A DNA stretch of 64,000 bases from positions 2,530,001 to 2,594,000 of the forward strand of contig NZ_CP075715.1 of NCBI RefSeq assembly GCF_024584805.1, read 5' to 3'. Positions 16,842 to 25,060 of this stretch are shown in pieces. Each line of letters starts with the position of its first letter. Position 1 is the first letter of the stretch. Origin of the DNA: Streptomyces sp. FIT100. GTDB lineage: Bacteria > Actinomycetota > Actinomycetes > Streptomycetales > Streptomycetaceae. The notes under the pieces are model-generated. The model saw only the letters and a list, made by a program, of their open reading frames with translations, did not search any database and had not been told where the DNA came from. A program made the translations under genes and the position numbers.

Positions 16842-18125
16842 TCAGCCGCCGATGACGACGCGGCGCACACCCTCCCAGTTGGCCGGGTCCGTGGTGCGGC
16901 GGCCGTCGACCAGGACGGTGACGTCCGGCAGGTCGGCGGCGGCCAGGTCGCGGTACTCGGCGTGGTCGGCCTGGAGGATCGCGGCGGTGACCTTCTCACC
17001 CTGGTGCGGGGTGAGGCCGTGGGCGGCGAGCTCGTCGGCCGTGTACATCGGGTCGGAGACGAACGGCACCGCGCCGCGCGCCGTGAGCGCCTCGACGACG
17101 CCGTAGACGCCGGAGAACGCGGTCTCCTTGACGCCGCCGCGGTAGGCGGCGCCCAGCACGAGGACGTTCACGCCGGAGAGGTCGCCGTAGGCCGCGGCCA
17201 GCAGGTCGACGGAGTACTGCGGCATGGCGGCGTTGGCCTCGCGCGCCGAGCGCACGACGGTCGCCTCCGGGTCGTTCCACAGGTACATCCGCGGGTAGAT
17301 CGGGATGCAGTGGCCGCCGACGGCGATGCCGGGCTGGTGGATATGGCTGTACGGCTGGCTGTTGCAGGCCTCGATGACCTTCTTGACGTCGATGCCGTTC
17401 TTGTCCGCGAAGCGCGCGAACTGGTTGGCAAGACCGATGTTGACGTCGCGGTACGTGGTCTCGGCGAGCTTGGCGAGCTCGGAGGCCTCGGCGGTGCCCA
17501 GGTCCCAGACACCGTTCGGCTGCGGCAGGTCGTCGCGCTCGTCGAAGTCGAGGACCTGCTCGTAGAACTCCACGCCGTGCCGGGCCGACACCTCGTCGAC
17601 ACCGCCGACGAGCTTCGGGTAGCGGCGCAGGTCGGCGAAGACGCGGCCGGTGAGCACCCGCTCCGGCGAGAAGACCAGGTGGAAGTCCTCGCCCGCGGTC
17701 AGGCCTGAGCCCTGCTCCAGCATCGGTGCCCAGCGGGTGCGGGTGGTGCCGACCGGCAGGGTGGTCTCGTACGAGACGAGGGTGCCGGGCTTGAGTCCCT
17801 TGGCGATCGCCTCGGTCGCGGCGTCCATCCAGCCGAAGTCCGGCACGCCCTCGGCGTCCACGAACAGCGGGACGACGACCACGACGGCGTCGGACTGGGC
17901 GACGGCCGCGGTGGTGTCGGTGGTCGCGGACAGCAGACCGGCGCCGACGGTCTCCTTGAGCAGGCGGTCGAGGTCGTGCTCGCCGGGGAAGGGCTCGGTG
18001 CCGGCGTTGACCAGCTCCACGACCCTCTCGTTGACGTCGGCGCCGATGACCTTGTGGCCCTTGGCGGCGAACTGCACGGCGAGCGGCAGGCCGATCTTGC
18101 CCAGCGCGACTACACAGATATTCAT
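16842..18125 (-). CDS. UDP-N-acetylglucosamine 6-dehydrogenase, WbpA-like
   Basis: A 427-residue nucleotide-sugar dehydrogenase. It oxidises C6 of a UDP-hexosamine to a uronate using two NAD+. The N-terminal Rossmann loop is VALGKIGLPLA, with alanine where most relatives have the first glycine (GLGxIGLP). The middle has SYETTLPVGTTR, FSPERVLTGR and AETTYRDVNIGLANQFARFA. The catalytic cysteine lies in GGHCIPIYP. The C-terminal UDP-binding domain starts near VLVLGAAYRGGVKET. WecC/WbpO-type (ManNAc or GalNAc uronate) activity is the alternative, but WbpB, WbpE and WbpD partners nearby favour UDP-GlcNAc. It is the last gene of its operon; its start overlaps the upstream GT2 stop by 4 bp. Confidence 0.88.
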   Translation of the reverse strand: MNICVVALGKIGLPLAVQFAAKGHKVIGADVNERVVELVNAGTEPFPGEHDLDRLLKETVGAGLLSATTDTTAAVAQSDAVVVVVPLFVDAEGVPDFGWMDAATEAIAKGLKPGTLVSYETTLPVGTTRTRWAPMLEQGSGLTAGEDFHLVFSPERVLTGRVFADLRRYPKLVGGVDEVSARHGVEFYEQVLDFDERDDLPQPNGVWDLGTAEASELAKLAETTYRDVNIGLANQFARFADKNGIDVKKVIEACNSQPYSHIHQPGIAVGGHCIPIYPRMYLWNDPEATVVRSAREANAAMPQYSVDLLAAAYGDLSGVNVLVLGAAYRGGVKETAFSGVYGVVEALTARGAVPFVSDPMYTADELAAHGLTPHQGEKVTAAILQADHAEYRDLAAADLPDVTVLVDGRRTTDPANWEGVRRVVIGG

Positions 18126-19753
18126 CGGGTTACTTTCCTCTTCACACGGGACAACGTTCGGCGCAGTCGCCTGCCCACGCCGGCTGAGGGCTCCCAGAGC
18201 GGAGCCGTGGTGATCACCAGCCGTCCCTTGGTGTTCGCGTTGGCGGAGACGCGGTAGGGGACCTTCTCACGCCAGCGCCGCGCCAGGGGCAGCGGCAGGC
18301 CCAGGGTCTTCACCGGGACCTCGTACGTCGAGCCTGCCACGTCCAGATAGGCACGGACGCCCAGCTTGGCCCGCTCGGGCCGGACCGGGATCCGTGCGGT
18401 CAGGACCGTCGCCATCCCGTCGGGCGTGACGGTGCGGCTCGACTCGCCTGCCGGGGCAGGGAGTTCGGTGCCGACGGGCAGCCGGCGGGCGCCGGGCTTG
18501 TCGGCGCTCTTCGGCATGGCCTTGGGGGCGAGCCGGATCACCGCGCCGTCCGTGTCGCCGGACACCGGCACGCGGACGGCAACGACCAGTGTCAGCTCCT
18601 GGCCGGACTGCTCCCACGCCGCGGAGACCAGTCCGGTGCCGTCGGCGAGCTGCTTGGGCACGGACTCGCCGATGACCTCGAAGACCCGGTCCGGCAGGCC
18701 CAGTGCCGGGTCGCGGAAGCCGGGATAGCGGACGTAGGCGCGTCCGCCCTCGAGGAGCAGCGGAGGCGCCCCGTGGGCGGCCTCGTCGCTGATCGCGCGG
18801 ACGAGCTCGGCGACGGCTCCGCGCTGGGCCAGCGCGATGCGCACGCGCCGCTTGACGTCCATCGCGTCGCGCAGCGCGTCGGTGAAGTACTCGTCGGCGA
18901 GGCTCGCGATGCCGGCGCAGACCTCCCGCTGCGTCTGCGGGTCCAGCGCGGGGAAGTCGTCCTGGACGAGCTTGGCCAGCTCCCAGGTGAAGTGGCGCTT
19001 GAAGAGCGCGTCCCGCTGCGGGCCCGCCCCGACCAGCCCGGCGGCGTGCTTCATGATCTCGGTGGTGCAGCGCAGCCGCGAGAGGTGGTTGGCCCGGTAG
19101 GTGATGTTGCTGGCGTCGCCGCGCTTGACCGCGTAGTAGAACGTGTAGTCGGCGAGGACCGAGATCCTGCGGGCGCGCACGCACGCCTCGATCGTGAACG
19201 GCTGGTCGCTGCCGACCGGCAGGTCCTCGGGGAAGCGCAGCTTGTGCTTCTCCACCAGCTCGCGCCGGAAGAGCTTGGTGTTGGCGAGGGTGAACGGCAG
19301 CGCCGAGTCGTACAGGCTGACGTCCGGGTCGTCCTTCTTGTACAGGGCCTGGTGGACATAGCGGCCGTTGGTGCCCACCATCTTGCCGACGACCACGTCC
19401 GAGCCGTGTGCGTCGGCACAGGCGACCAGGCGCTCAAGCGCCTGGTCGCCGAGATAGTCGTCCGAGCCTATGAAGTAGACGTACCGGCCGGTGGCGAGCT
19501 CCAGGGCGCGGTTGCTGGGAGCCGCCGGGCCGCCCGAGTTCTCCTGGTGGATCACCTTGACCGTGCCCGGGTAGCGCTCCGCGAAGCGGTCCAGCTCGGC
19601 ACCGCTGTCGTCGGTGGAGCCGTCGTCGACCGCGACGACCTCCAGACGGTCCAGTCCGATGCTCTGCCCGACGAGGGAGTTCAGGCACTCCGTCAGGTAC
19701 GGCATCGTGTTGTACACGGCGACGACGACGGTGACGTCAGGAGTCCTCGTCAT
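18122..19753 (-). CDS. Family 2 glycosyltransferase with long C-terminal region
   Basis: A 543-residue GT-A enzyme. It starts MTRTPDVTVVVAVYNTMPYL, then VVAVDDGSTDDSG and the metal-binding region YFIGSDDYLG, where the usual DxD reads SDD. After the catalytic domain (about 1-230) come a helical part, YVRYPGFRDPALG (shared with the GT2 at 2813-4012) and about 180 beta-rich residues ending in a basic tail. No membrane span is seen. The start overlaps the upstream GT4 stop (ATGA) and its stop overlaps the wbpA-like start, so the three are coupled. It probably adds a sugar of the island's glycan; which one is unknown. Confidence 0.85.
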   Translation of the reverse strand: MTRTPDVTVVVAVYNTMPYLTECLNSLVGQSIGLDRLEVVAVDDGSTDDSGAELDRFAERYPGTVKVIHQENSGGPAAPSNRALELATGRYVYFIGSDDYLGDQALERLVACADAHGSDVVVGKMVGTNGRYVHQALYKKDDPDVSLYDSALPFTLANTKLFRRELVEKHKLRFPEDLPVGSDQPFTIEACVRARRISVLADYTFYYAVKRGDASNITYRANHLSRLRCTTEIMKHAAGLVGAGPQRDALFKRHFTWELAKLVQDDFPALDPQTQREVCAGIASLADEYFTDALRDAMDVKRRVRIALAQRGAVAELVRAISDEAAHGAPPLLLEGGRAYVRYPGFRDPALGLPDRVFEVIGESVPKQLADGTGLVSAAWEQSGQELTLVVAVRVPVSGDTDGAVIRLAPKAMPKSADKPGARRLPVGTELPAPAGESSRTVTPDGMATVLTARIPVRPERAKLGVRAYLDVAGSTYEVPVKTLGLPLPLARRWREKVPYRVSANANTKGRLVITTAPLWEPSAGVGRRLRRTLSRVKRKVTR

Positions 19754-21336
19754 GATCTCGCCCCCGGCCTGACGTCCGCGAGCAGCCGCGTGTAGAGCTG
19801 GTCGAGCACCTCGGCCTGCGCCTCCCACGTCCAGGTGTCGAGCAGACCGGGCTTGTCGTAGGCGGCCCGGTAGCGCTCGGGGTCGGCGAGGACGGCCTTG
19901 ATCGCGCGTACGAGGTCGTCGATGTCCTCGGCCTTGCAGACCTCGCCCTGGCCGGTGGAGCGGGTGACCTCCGACATGGTCTTGACATCGCTGACGACCA
20001 GCGGCAGCCGGGCGTGCGAGTACTCGAAGAACTTGGTGATCAGTGCGATCTCGTGGTTCGGCCAGTGGTGGATCGGGATGCAGCCGACATCGGCGGCGGA
20101 CAGGAAGCGGACCACCTGCCAGTGCGGCACGTAGGGCACGGCGTGCAGCCGGTCGCCGACGCCCAGCTCCTCCGCACGGCGCAGCAGGCTCTGGATGTAC
20201 GCGGCGGCCGGGCTGGGCACGACGAACGCCATGTGGGCGCCGTCCAGCTTCGGCAGCGCCTCGACCATGTCGCCGAGGCCGCGCTGCGGACCGGGCGAAC
20301 CGCTGTAGACGACCAGCGGGACGTCGGGGCCGATGCCGCACAGCGCCCGCAGGTCGGGCACCGGCTCGAAGTCGTCCAGCGTCTCGTCGACCTCGACCGG
20401 CCGGTCGGGGGCGTTCAGCACGACGGTCGGCTGCTCCTTCAGGCCGTGGCGCTCGCGCAGCAGGTCGCCGAGCCCTTCGGAGACGGTGACGACGGCGTCG
20501 GCGTACGGGGCGAACTCGCTCTCGTGCGCGGTGTTGCCCGGGATCCAGTGGGCGTTGTCCTCCCAGGGCCGCACGCCGGGCAGGAACTCATGGGCGTCCC
20601 AGACCAGCTTGACGTTGCGGCCGGCCGCACGAGCCCGTATCGCGGCGCGTGCGCCGACACCGAGCATGCGGAAGTCGTTGGCGTGGATCAGATCGGGCTT
20701 CAGCGCGTCGATCTCCTTGCCGTACGTCAGCTCGTAGTCCCACAGCACCGGCTCCAGCCTGCGCCAGGCGCGGTTGCCCTTGAGCGCCTTCCAGGACGCG
20801 GTGAAGGCGCGGTCCAGCGGACCCCGCAGCCGGCGCCCGGCCTTCTGCGCCTCACGGGTCTGGCGGGCCCGGAAGCCGACCCACTTCAGCAGGAACTTGG
20901 ACGCGGGGCCGGCAGCGATCAGCCGGACCTTCTCGGTCGTGCGGAACAGGGGCGAGCCGACGGCCTCCGGCGCCACGCGCAGCGCGGCCCGGCGGGTGGC
21001 GACGTCCGCGCGCCACGCCTTCGCCCACTGGCGGCGGTAGGCGGCGAGCGGCCCCGGCGGGTAGGCCAGCGGACGGCGCAGCGGCGAGCGGTGCCGCTCG
21101 GCGTGCCGCTTGGCCAGCGGCGTCTTCAGCGGAAGCAGCCGCACCTCGGCGTCGCCGAGCTTCCAGGTGCGCCCGTTGCCGGAGCGCACCAGGCCGAGCA
21201 GGACGACGTCCCAGCCGGCGTCGGCCGCGGACTGGGCGGCCTTCTGCACCCGCGAGTCGCCCTCGACCTTGTTGTCGACCAGCATGACGACGCGGCCCTT
21301 GACGGGACGGGACGCATCGGCACTCTGCGTTTCCAT
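19750..21336 (-). CDS. Family 4 glycosyltransferase
   Basis: A 528-residue GT-B enzyme starting METQSADASRPVKGRVVMLV. The N-domain contains VEGDSRVQKAAQSAADAGWD and DLIHANDFRMLGVGARAA. The C-domain has VVYSGSPGPQRGLGDMVEAL, AVPYVPHWQVVRFLSAADVG and NHEIALITKFFEYSHARLPL, where the donor-binding glutamate falls. It is clearly related to the first half of the protein encoded upstream at 21357-23939; both share GDSRVQK and similar C-domains. A roughly 120-residue basic segment (about 80-190) sits inside the N-domain and may contact the membrane. It is translationally coupled to the next gene through ATGA. The donor is unknown. Confidence 0.85.
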   Translation of the reverse strand: METQSADASRPVKGRVVMLVDNKVEGDSRVQKAAQSAADAGWDVVLLGLVRSGNGRTWKLGDAEVRLLPLKTPLAKRHAERHRSPLRRPLAYPPGPLAAYRRQWAKAWRADVATRRAALRVAPEAVGSPLFRTTEKVRLIAAGPASKFLLKWVGFRARQTREAQKAGRRLRGPLDRAFTASWKALKGNRAWRRLEPVLWDYELTYGKEIDALKPDLIHANDFRMLGVGARAAIRARAAGRNVKLVWDAHEFLPGVRPWEDNAHWIPGNTAHESEFAPYADAVVTVSEGLGDLLRERHGLKEQPTVVLNAPDRPVEVDETLDDFEPVPDLRALCGIGPDVPLVVYSGSPGPQRGLGDMVEALPKLDGAHMAFVVPSPAAAYIQSLLRRAEELGVGDRLHAVPYVPHWQVVRFLSAADVGCIPIHHWPNHEIALITKFFEYSHARLPLVVSDVKTMSEVTRSTGQGEVCKAEDIDDLVRAIKAVLADPERYRAAYDKPGLLDTWTWEAQAEVLDQLYTRLLADVRPGARS

Positions 21337-21356
21337 GAACAGCCTTTCTGGACCGG

Positions 21357-23939
21357 TCACTTGAGGAAGCCGCTCAGGACCTGGGCGGTCCAGGTTCCGT
21401 CGTGGTACGTGCGGGCGAACTTCGCCGACTCCTGCCCGATCAGGGCGGTGCCCTCGCGGTCGGCGACGAGCGACTCGACGACCTCGCGGAGATCGGCCGG
21501 GGTGGCGCTCACGATCGGCAGGGCGCCCTGCGTGGCACCGCGCACCTGGTCGCTGATGTAGCCGACCACGGGCTTGCCCGCGGCCATCGCCTCGACCGCG
21601 AAGGTGCCGTAGCTGCCGGTGGTGAACTGGTCGAGCACGAGGTCGCAGCCCTGGACGAGCTCCTGCATCTCGGCCACCGGGATGCCTTCGGCAAGCCGGA
21701 AGTCGATCAGGCCCTTGTCGTGGAGCTCGGTGAGGACCGGCATGATCCGGTCGGTGCCCTTGGTCCACCGCTTGGACGGGGCGTGCAGCACGACGGGCCG
21801 CTTGCGCTCCATCACCGGACGGTCCGTGGACCAGGAGTCGACGTCCACGACGAGCGGGGTCCATGTGGCGGTCGGCAGGTCGTCGAGCAGGTCGGGCGTC
21901 GTGACGTAGAGCGGGAGCCCGCACTCGTCGGCGATCTTCCTGTTCCGCTCGGCCTTGGCCTGGAGCTTCGCCGCGATGCCCGCGGGTGCGTCGCGGAAGA
22001 GCGAGTACTCGTGGCGCTCCATGTGCCGGCCGGGGTGCCGGATCTCGCTGCCGTGGGCGAGCAGCCCGACCTTGATCCCGGCGTGCTTGAGGGCCGCCAG
22101 GTCGCCGGCGATGGTGCCGCCGTTGAGCAGTCCGAAGACGGGCATGAACGCGTCGGCGAGCAGGTGTGTGTAGCGGCCGACGATCCGCTCCACCTGCTGG
22201 AACTGCGTGTCGAGCTCGTCCAGCCTGGTCGCGTCGACATAGACGTCGGCCGGGTAGTCGAAGGACTCCGGGCGCTTGTTCATCACGACCTCGACGGACA
22301 CGTCCGGGTCGAGACGGGTGATCGCCTGGGCGTACGCGGCGGCCTGCCCCGCGTAGTTCGCCGGGCCGAGACCCAGCTTGATCCGGGTGTTACCGAGCTT
22401 GCGCCAGGCCGGCTCGCCCTCCTTGGGCTCGGCGGACCGCACCGCGCTCGGGGACTCCGTGACGGTCCACGCGATCTCCGGACGCGGGCCGGGCGGGGTC
22501 TTCTTCGACAGCTGCCGGTAGAGCTGGAGCAGCCGGCCGCTCTGCTCCTCCCACGACAGATCGGTGAGGACCTCCTCGGTGATGTTCGCGGCGAGCTCGT
22601 CGCGGCTCTTCATGGCGCGCGCGGCCGCCGCCGCGAAGGTCTTCGGGTCCTCCCAGGTGAAGACCTCGCCCAGACCGTGCTCCTCGACGTACGCCTTGAT
22701 GACCTTCACGTCGCTGGTGACCAGCGGCAGCCGGGCCTGGAGGTACTCGGAGACCTTCGTCGGCAGCGAGACCTCGCAGTTGGGCACGCGCCGGAAGGGG
22801 GTCAGTCCCAGGTCGGCCGACGACAGGTAGTCGGCGACTTCGTACTGGGGGACGTACGGCACCAGGTGGACCCGGTCGCGTACGCCGAGGGACCCGGCTC
22901 GCGCCAGGAGCTCCTCCAGGAGCGGGGTGGTACGGCCCACGACGAGCGCCAGGTGGACGTCGGGCAGCTCCGCCAGCCCGTCGATCACCGCGTCGACGCC
23001 CCGCTCGGGGCCGATCCAGCCCGAGTAGACCATCAGCGGCACCTCGGGGCCGAGGCCGCATGCCTGGCGGACCGACGACCGGGACTTACCGCTGCCGATC
23101 ACCTCGCGGACCGGCGAGTTGCCCACGACCAGCGGCAGCTCGGACAGCTTGTGGTCGTTCTTGAGCAGCTCCGCCATCTGCGCCGAGACGGTGACGACGG
23201 CGTCGGCGCGGCCGATGAACTCGGCCTCCATCGCCGGAAGGGCGGACGCCTGGCGGGCGTTGGGCCACTCGACGCCCTTGATGTACTCGTGGGCGTCGTA
23301 CAGCCAGGCACAGCGGTGGCCACTCGCCTTGAGCCGCGCGGCGCTGCGGGCCGCGGTGACGATCATGGTGGCGTCGTTGGCGTGGATGACGTCCGGCTTG
23401 AGCTCCTCGATCACCGGGCCGAAGGCCAGGTCGAGATCGATCACCTGCGGCCAGTCGCGGCGCCAGTCGCCGACGGGCGCCGGGTCCTTGGGACGGCGGC
23501 GCTGCTCCCACTGGAAGGCCCGGACCCGCAGCCGGTGGACCGTGCGGCGGGCGCGCAGCATCGCCTTGACCGAGATCCGGCGCGGGGTGCCCGCCCAGTT
23601 GCTCTCGGCGGACTTCTGCCGGACCCAGGCTCGGTACGCCGCCCGGTAGCGGTTCAGCGCGGCCTGGTCCTGAAGGTGGAACTGCGTGGCGGCGGACCGC
23701 ACCGGATGGGTCTTGCGCGCGGTCACCGCCCGGGAGTACTCCTTGCCCACGGGAACCCGGATCACGTCGATCGGGCCCATCTTGGAGTGCTGGACACGCT
23801 TGGTGTCGCTCCTGCCGACCAGGGTGACGTGCCAGCCGTCGCGGGCCGCCGCGACAGCGGTCTTCTGTACCCGCGAGTCACCCGTGATGCCGTTGGCGAC
23901 GATCACCACGAGCCTAGGTCGGCGGGCAGGGGATTCCAT
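21357..23939 (-). CDS. Tandem two-domain glycosyltransferase (GT4-GT-B fusion)
   Basis: An 860-residue protein carrying two glycosyltransferase units. The first (about 1-415) is a GT4 with ITGDSRVQKTAVAAARDGWH, VYSGWIGPERGVDAVIDGLA and CEVSLPTKVSEYLQARLPLV. The second (about 435-860) starts near GNTRIKLGLGPANYAGQAAA. It has KVGLLAHGSEIRHPGRHMER, VLHAPSKRWTKGTDRIMPVL and DQFTTGSYGTFAVEAMAAGK, and resembles a different GT-B subgroup. The start at 23939 is chosen because GGAGGA lies 8 nt upstream; an in-frame ATG at 23966 exists. The two units could add two sugars in succession. It sits between the GT4 gene and wbpB in the operon. Confidence 0.85.
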   Translation of the reverse strand: MESPARRPRLVVIVANGITGDSRVQKTAVAAARDGWHVTLVGRSDTKRVQHSKMGPIDVIRVPVGKEYSRAVTARKTHPVRSAATQFHLQDQAALNRYRAAYRAWVRQKSAESNWAGTPRRISVKAMLRARRTVHRLRVRAFQWEQRRRPKDPAPVGDWRRDWPQVIDLDLAFGPVIEELKPDVIHANDATMIVTAARSAARLKASGHRCAWLYDAHEYIKGVEWPNARQASALPAMEAEFIGRADAVVTVSAQMAELLKNDHKLSELPLVVGNSPVREVIGSGKSRSSVRQACGLGPEVPLMVYSGWIGPERGVDAVIDGLAELPDVHLALVVGRTTPLLEELLARAGSLGVRDRVHLVPYVPQYEVADYLSSADLGLTPFRRVPNCEVSLPTKVSEYLQARLPLVTSDVKVIKAYVEEHGLGEVFTWEDPKTFAAAAARAMKSRDELAANITEEVLTDLSWEEQSGRLLQLYRQLSKKTPPGPRPEIAWTVTESPSAVRSAEPKEGEPAWRKLGNTRIKLGLGPANYAGQAAAYAQAITRLDPDVSVEVVMNKRPESFDYPADVYVDATRLDELDTQFQQVERIVGRYTHLLADAFMPVFGLLNGGTIAGDLAALKHAGIKVGLLAHGSEIRHPGRHMERHEYSLFRDAPAGIAAKLQAKAERNRKIADECGLPLYVTTPDLLDDLPTATWTPLVVDVDSWSTDRPVMERKRPVVLHAPSKRWTKGTDRIMPVLTELHDKGLIDFRLAEGIPVAEMQELVQGCDLVLDQFTTGSYGTFAVEAMAAGKPVVGYISDQVRGATQGALPIVSATPADLREVVESLVADREGTALIGQESAKFARTYHDGTWTAQVLSGFLK

Positions 23940-24043
23940 TGCGTACTTCCTCCGGGTGGAACGCATAATTCGGCGTCCCCGGTTCCCTTGCGAGGGAACC
24001 GGGGACCGGCGCGGGCAGCCGCGTACCCGCCGCCGAAGCGGGG

Positions 24044-25060
24044 TCAGACAGCCGGACCGCTGACGCTGTCGAGGCGGACGGTGGTACCGGTGGTCGCCGA
24101 CTCCAGTACGGCCGCGGCCACCTCCACGGTACGCAGGCCCTGCCGCAGAGTGCAGATGTCCGGGTCCTTTCCGAGCACCGCGTCGCGGAAGAGCTCGTGC
24201 TCGACCAGGAGCGGCTCGCGCTTCGGGATGGCGTAGCGGATCATGTCGCCCTCGGCGACACCGCGGAACGCGCTCAGAGCCTCCCACTCGGTGGCCACGG
24301 CGGCGTTCGAGTAGAAGGTCAGGTCGGCGGTGAGGGTGTCGGCGATGAAGCAGCCGCGCTCGCCGGTGACCGAGGTGAATCGCTCCTTCAGCGGGCTCAG
24401 CCAGTTCACGAGGTGGCTGACCATCGTGCCGTCGCTGAGCTTGCCGACGGCGGAGACCATGTCCTCGTGGGCGCGGCCGGACTTGGAGACCGTGTGCGCG
24501 GCGATCGAGGTGTACGCCTGGCCGGTGACCCAGGCCGTCAGGTCGATGTCGTGGGTGGCGAGGTCCTTGACCACGCCGACATCGGCGATGCGGTGCGGGA
24601 ACGGGCCCTGGCGGCGGGTGACGACCTGGAACACGTCGCCGAGCTCGCCGGCCTCCAGCCGCGAACGCAGACTGCGCAGCGCCGGGTTGCAGCGCTCGAT
24701 GTGGCCGACGCCGGCGACCAGGCCGCGCGACTCGAAGGCGTCGACGAGGCGGCGGGCGCCCTCGACGGTGTCCGCCACGGGCTTCTCGACGAGCGCGCAG
24801 ACCCCGGCCTCGGCCAGCTTCAGGCCGACTTCCTCGTGCAGTCCGGTCGGGCAGGCCACGACGGCGTAGTCGATGCCGAGGGCGATCAGCTCCTCGACGG
24901 TCGACAGGACGGGGGCGCCCTGCGCCCAGCCGTTCTTGTCGCCCATGGGGTCGACGACGGCGACGAGCTCGACACCGTCGAGCCCGGCCAGTACGCGGGC
25001 GTGGTGGCGTCCCATGGAGCCGAGGCCGATCAGGCCGGCCCGCAGTGCAGCGGCAGTCAC
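24044..25060 (-). CDS. Gfo/Idh/MocA-family oxidoreductase, WbpB-like
   Basis: A 338-residue NAD-dependent sugar oxidoreductase. The Rossmann loop is AGLIGLGSMGRHHARVLAG. The EKP motif is in CALVEKPVADTVEGARRLVD, and the catalytic region has DVGVVKDLATHDIDLTAWV with its conserved lysine and His. WbpB/WlbA members oxidise C3 of UDP-GlcNAcA to the 3-keto sugar, often recycling NADH with 2-oxoglutarate. Here the adjacent aminotransferase (4-bp overlap upstream) would take the 3-keto product, which supports the assignment. Other GFO family members act on many sugars, so the substrate is inferred from context. Confidence 0.85.
   Translation of the reverse strand: MTAAALRAGLIGLGSMGRHHARVLAGLDGVELVAVVDPMGDKNGWAQGAPVLSTVEELIALGIDYAVVACPTGLHEEVGLKLAEAGVCALVEKPVADTVEGARRLVDAFESRGLVAGVGHIERCNPALRSLRSRLEAGELGDVFQVVTRRQGPFPHRIADVGVVKDLATHDIDLTAWVTGQAYTSIAAHTVSKSGRAHEDMVSAVGKLSDGTMVSHLVNWLSPLKERFTSVTGERGCFIADTLTADLTFYSNAAVATEWEALSAFRGVAEGDMIRYAIPKREPLLVEHELFRDAVLGKDPDICTLRQGLRTVEVAAAVLESATTGTTVRLDSVSGPAV

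Noticed and set aside
18122..20341. Longer GT2 protein starting at 20341
   Set aside because: The added N-terminal 196 residues are the antisense-like shadow of the GT4 gene; the GT2 fold begins at MTRTPDVTVVV with an ATGA overlap.
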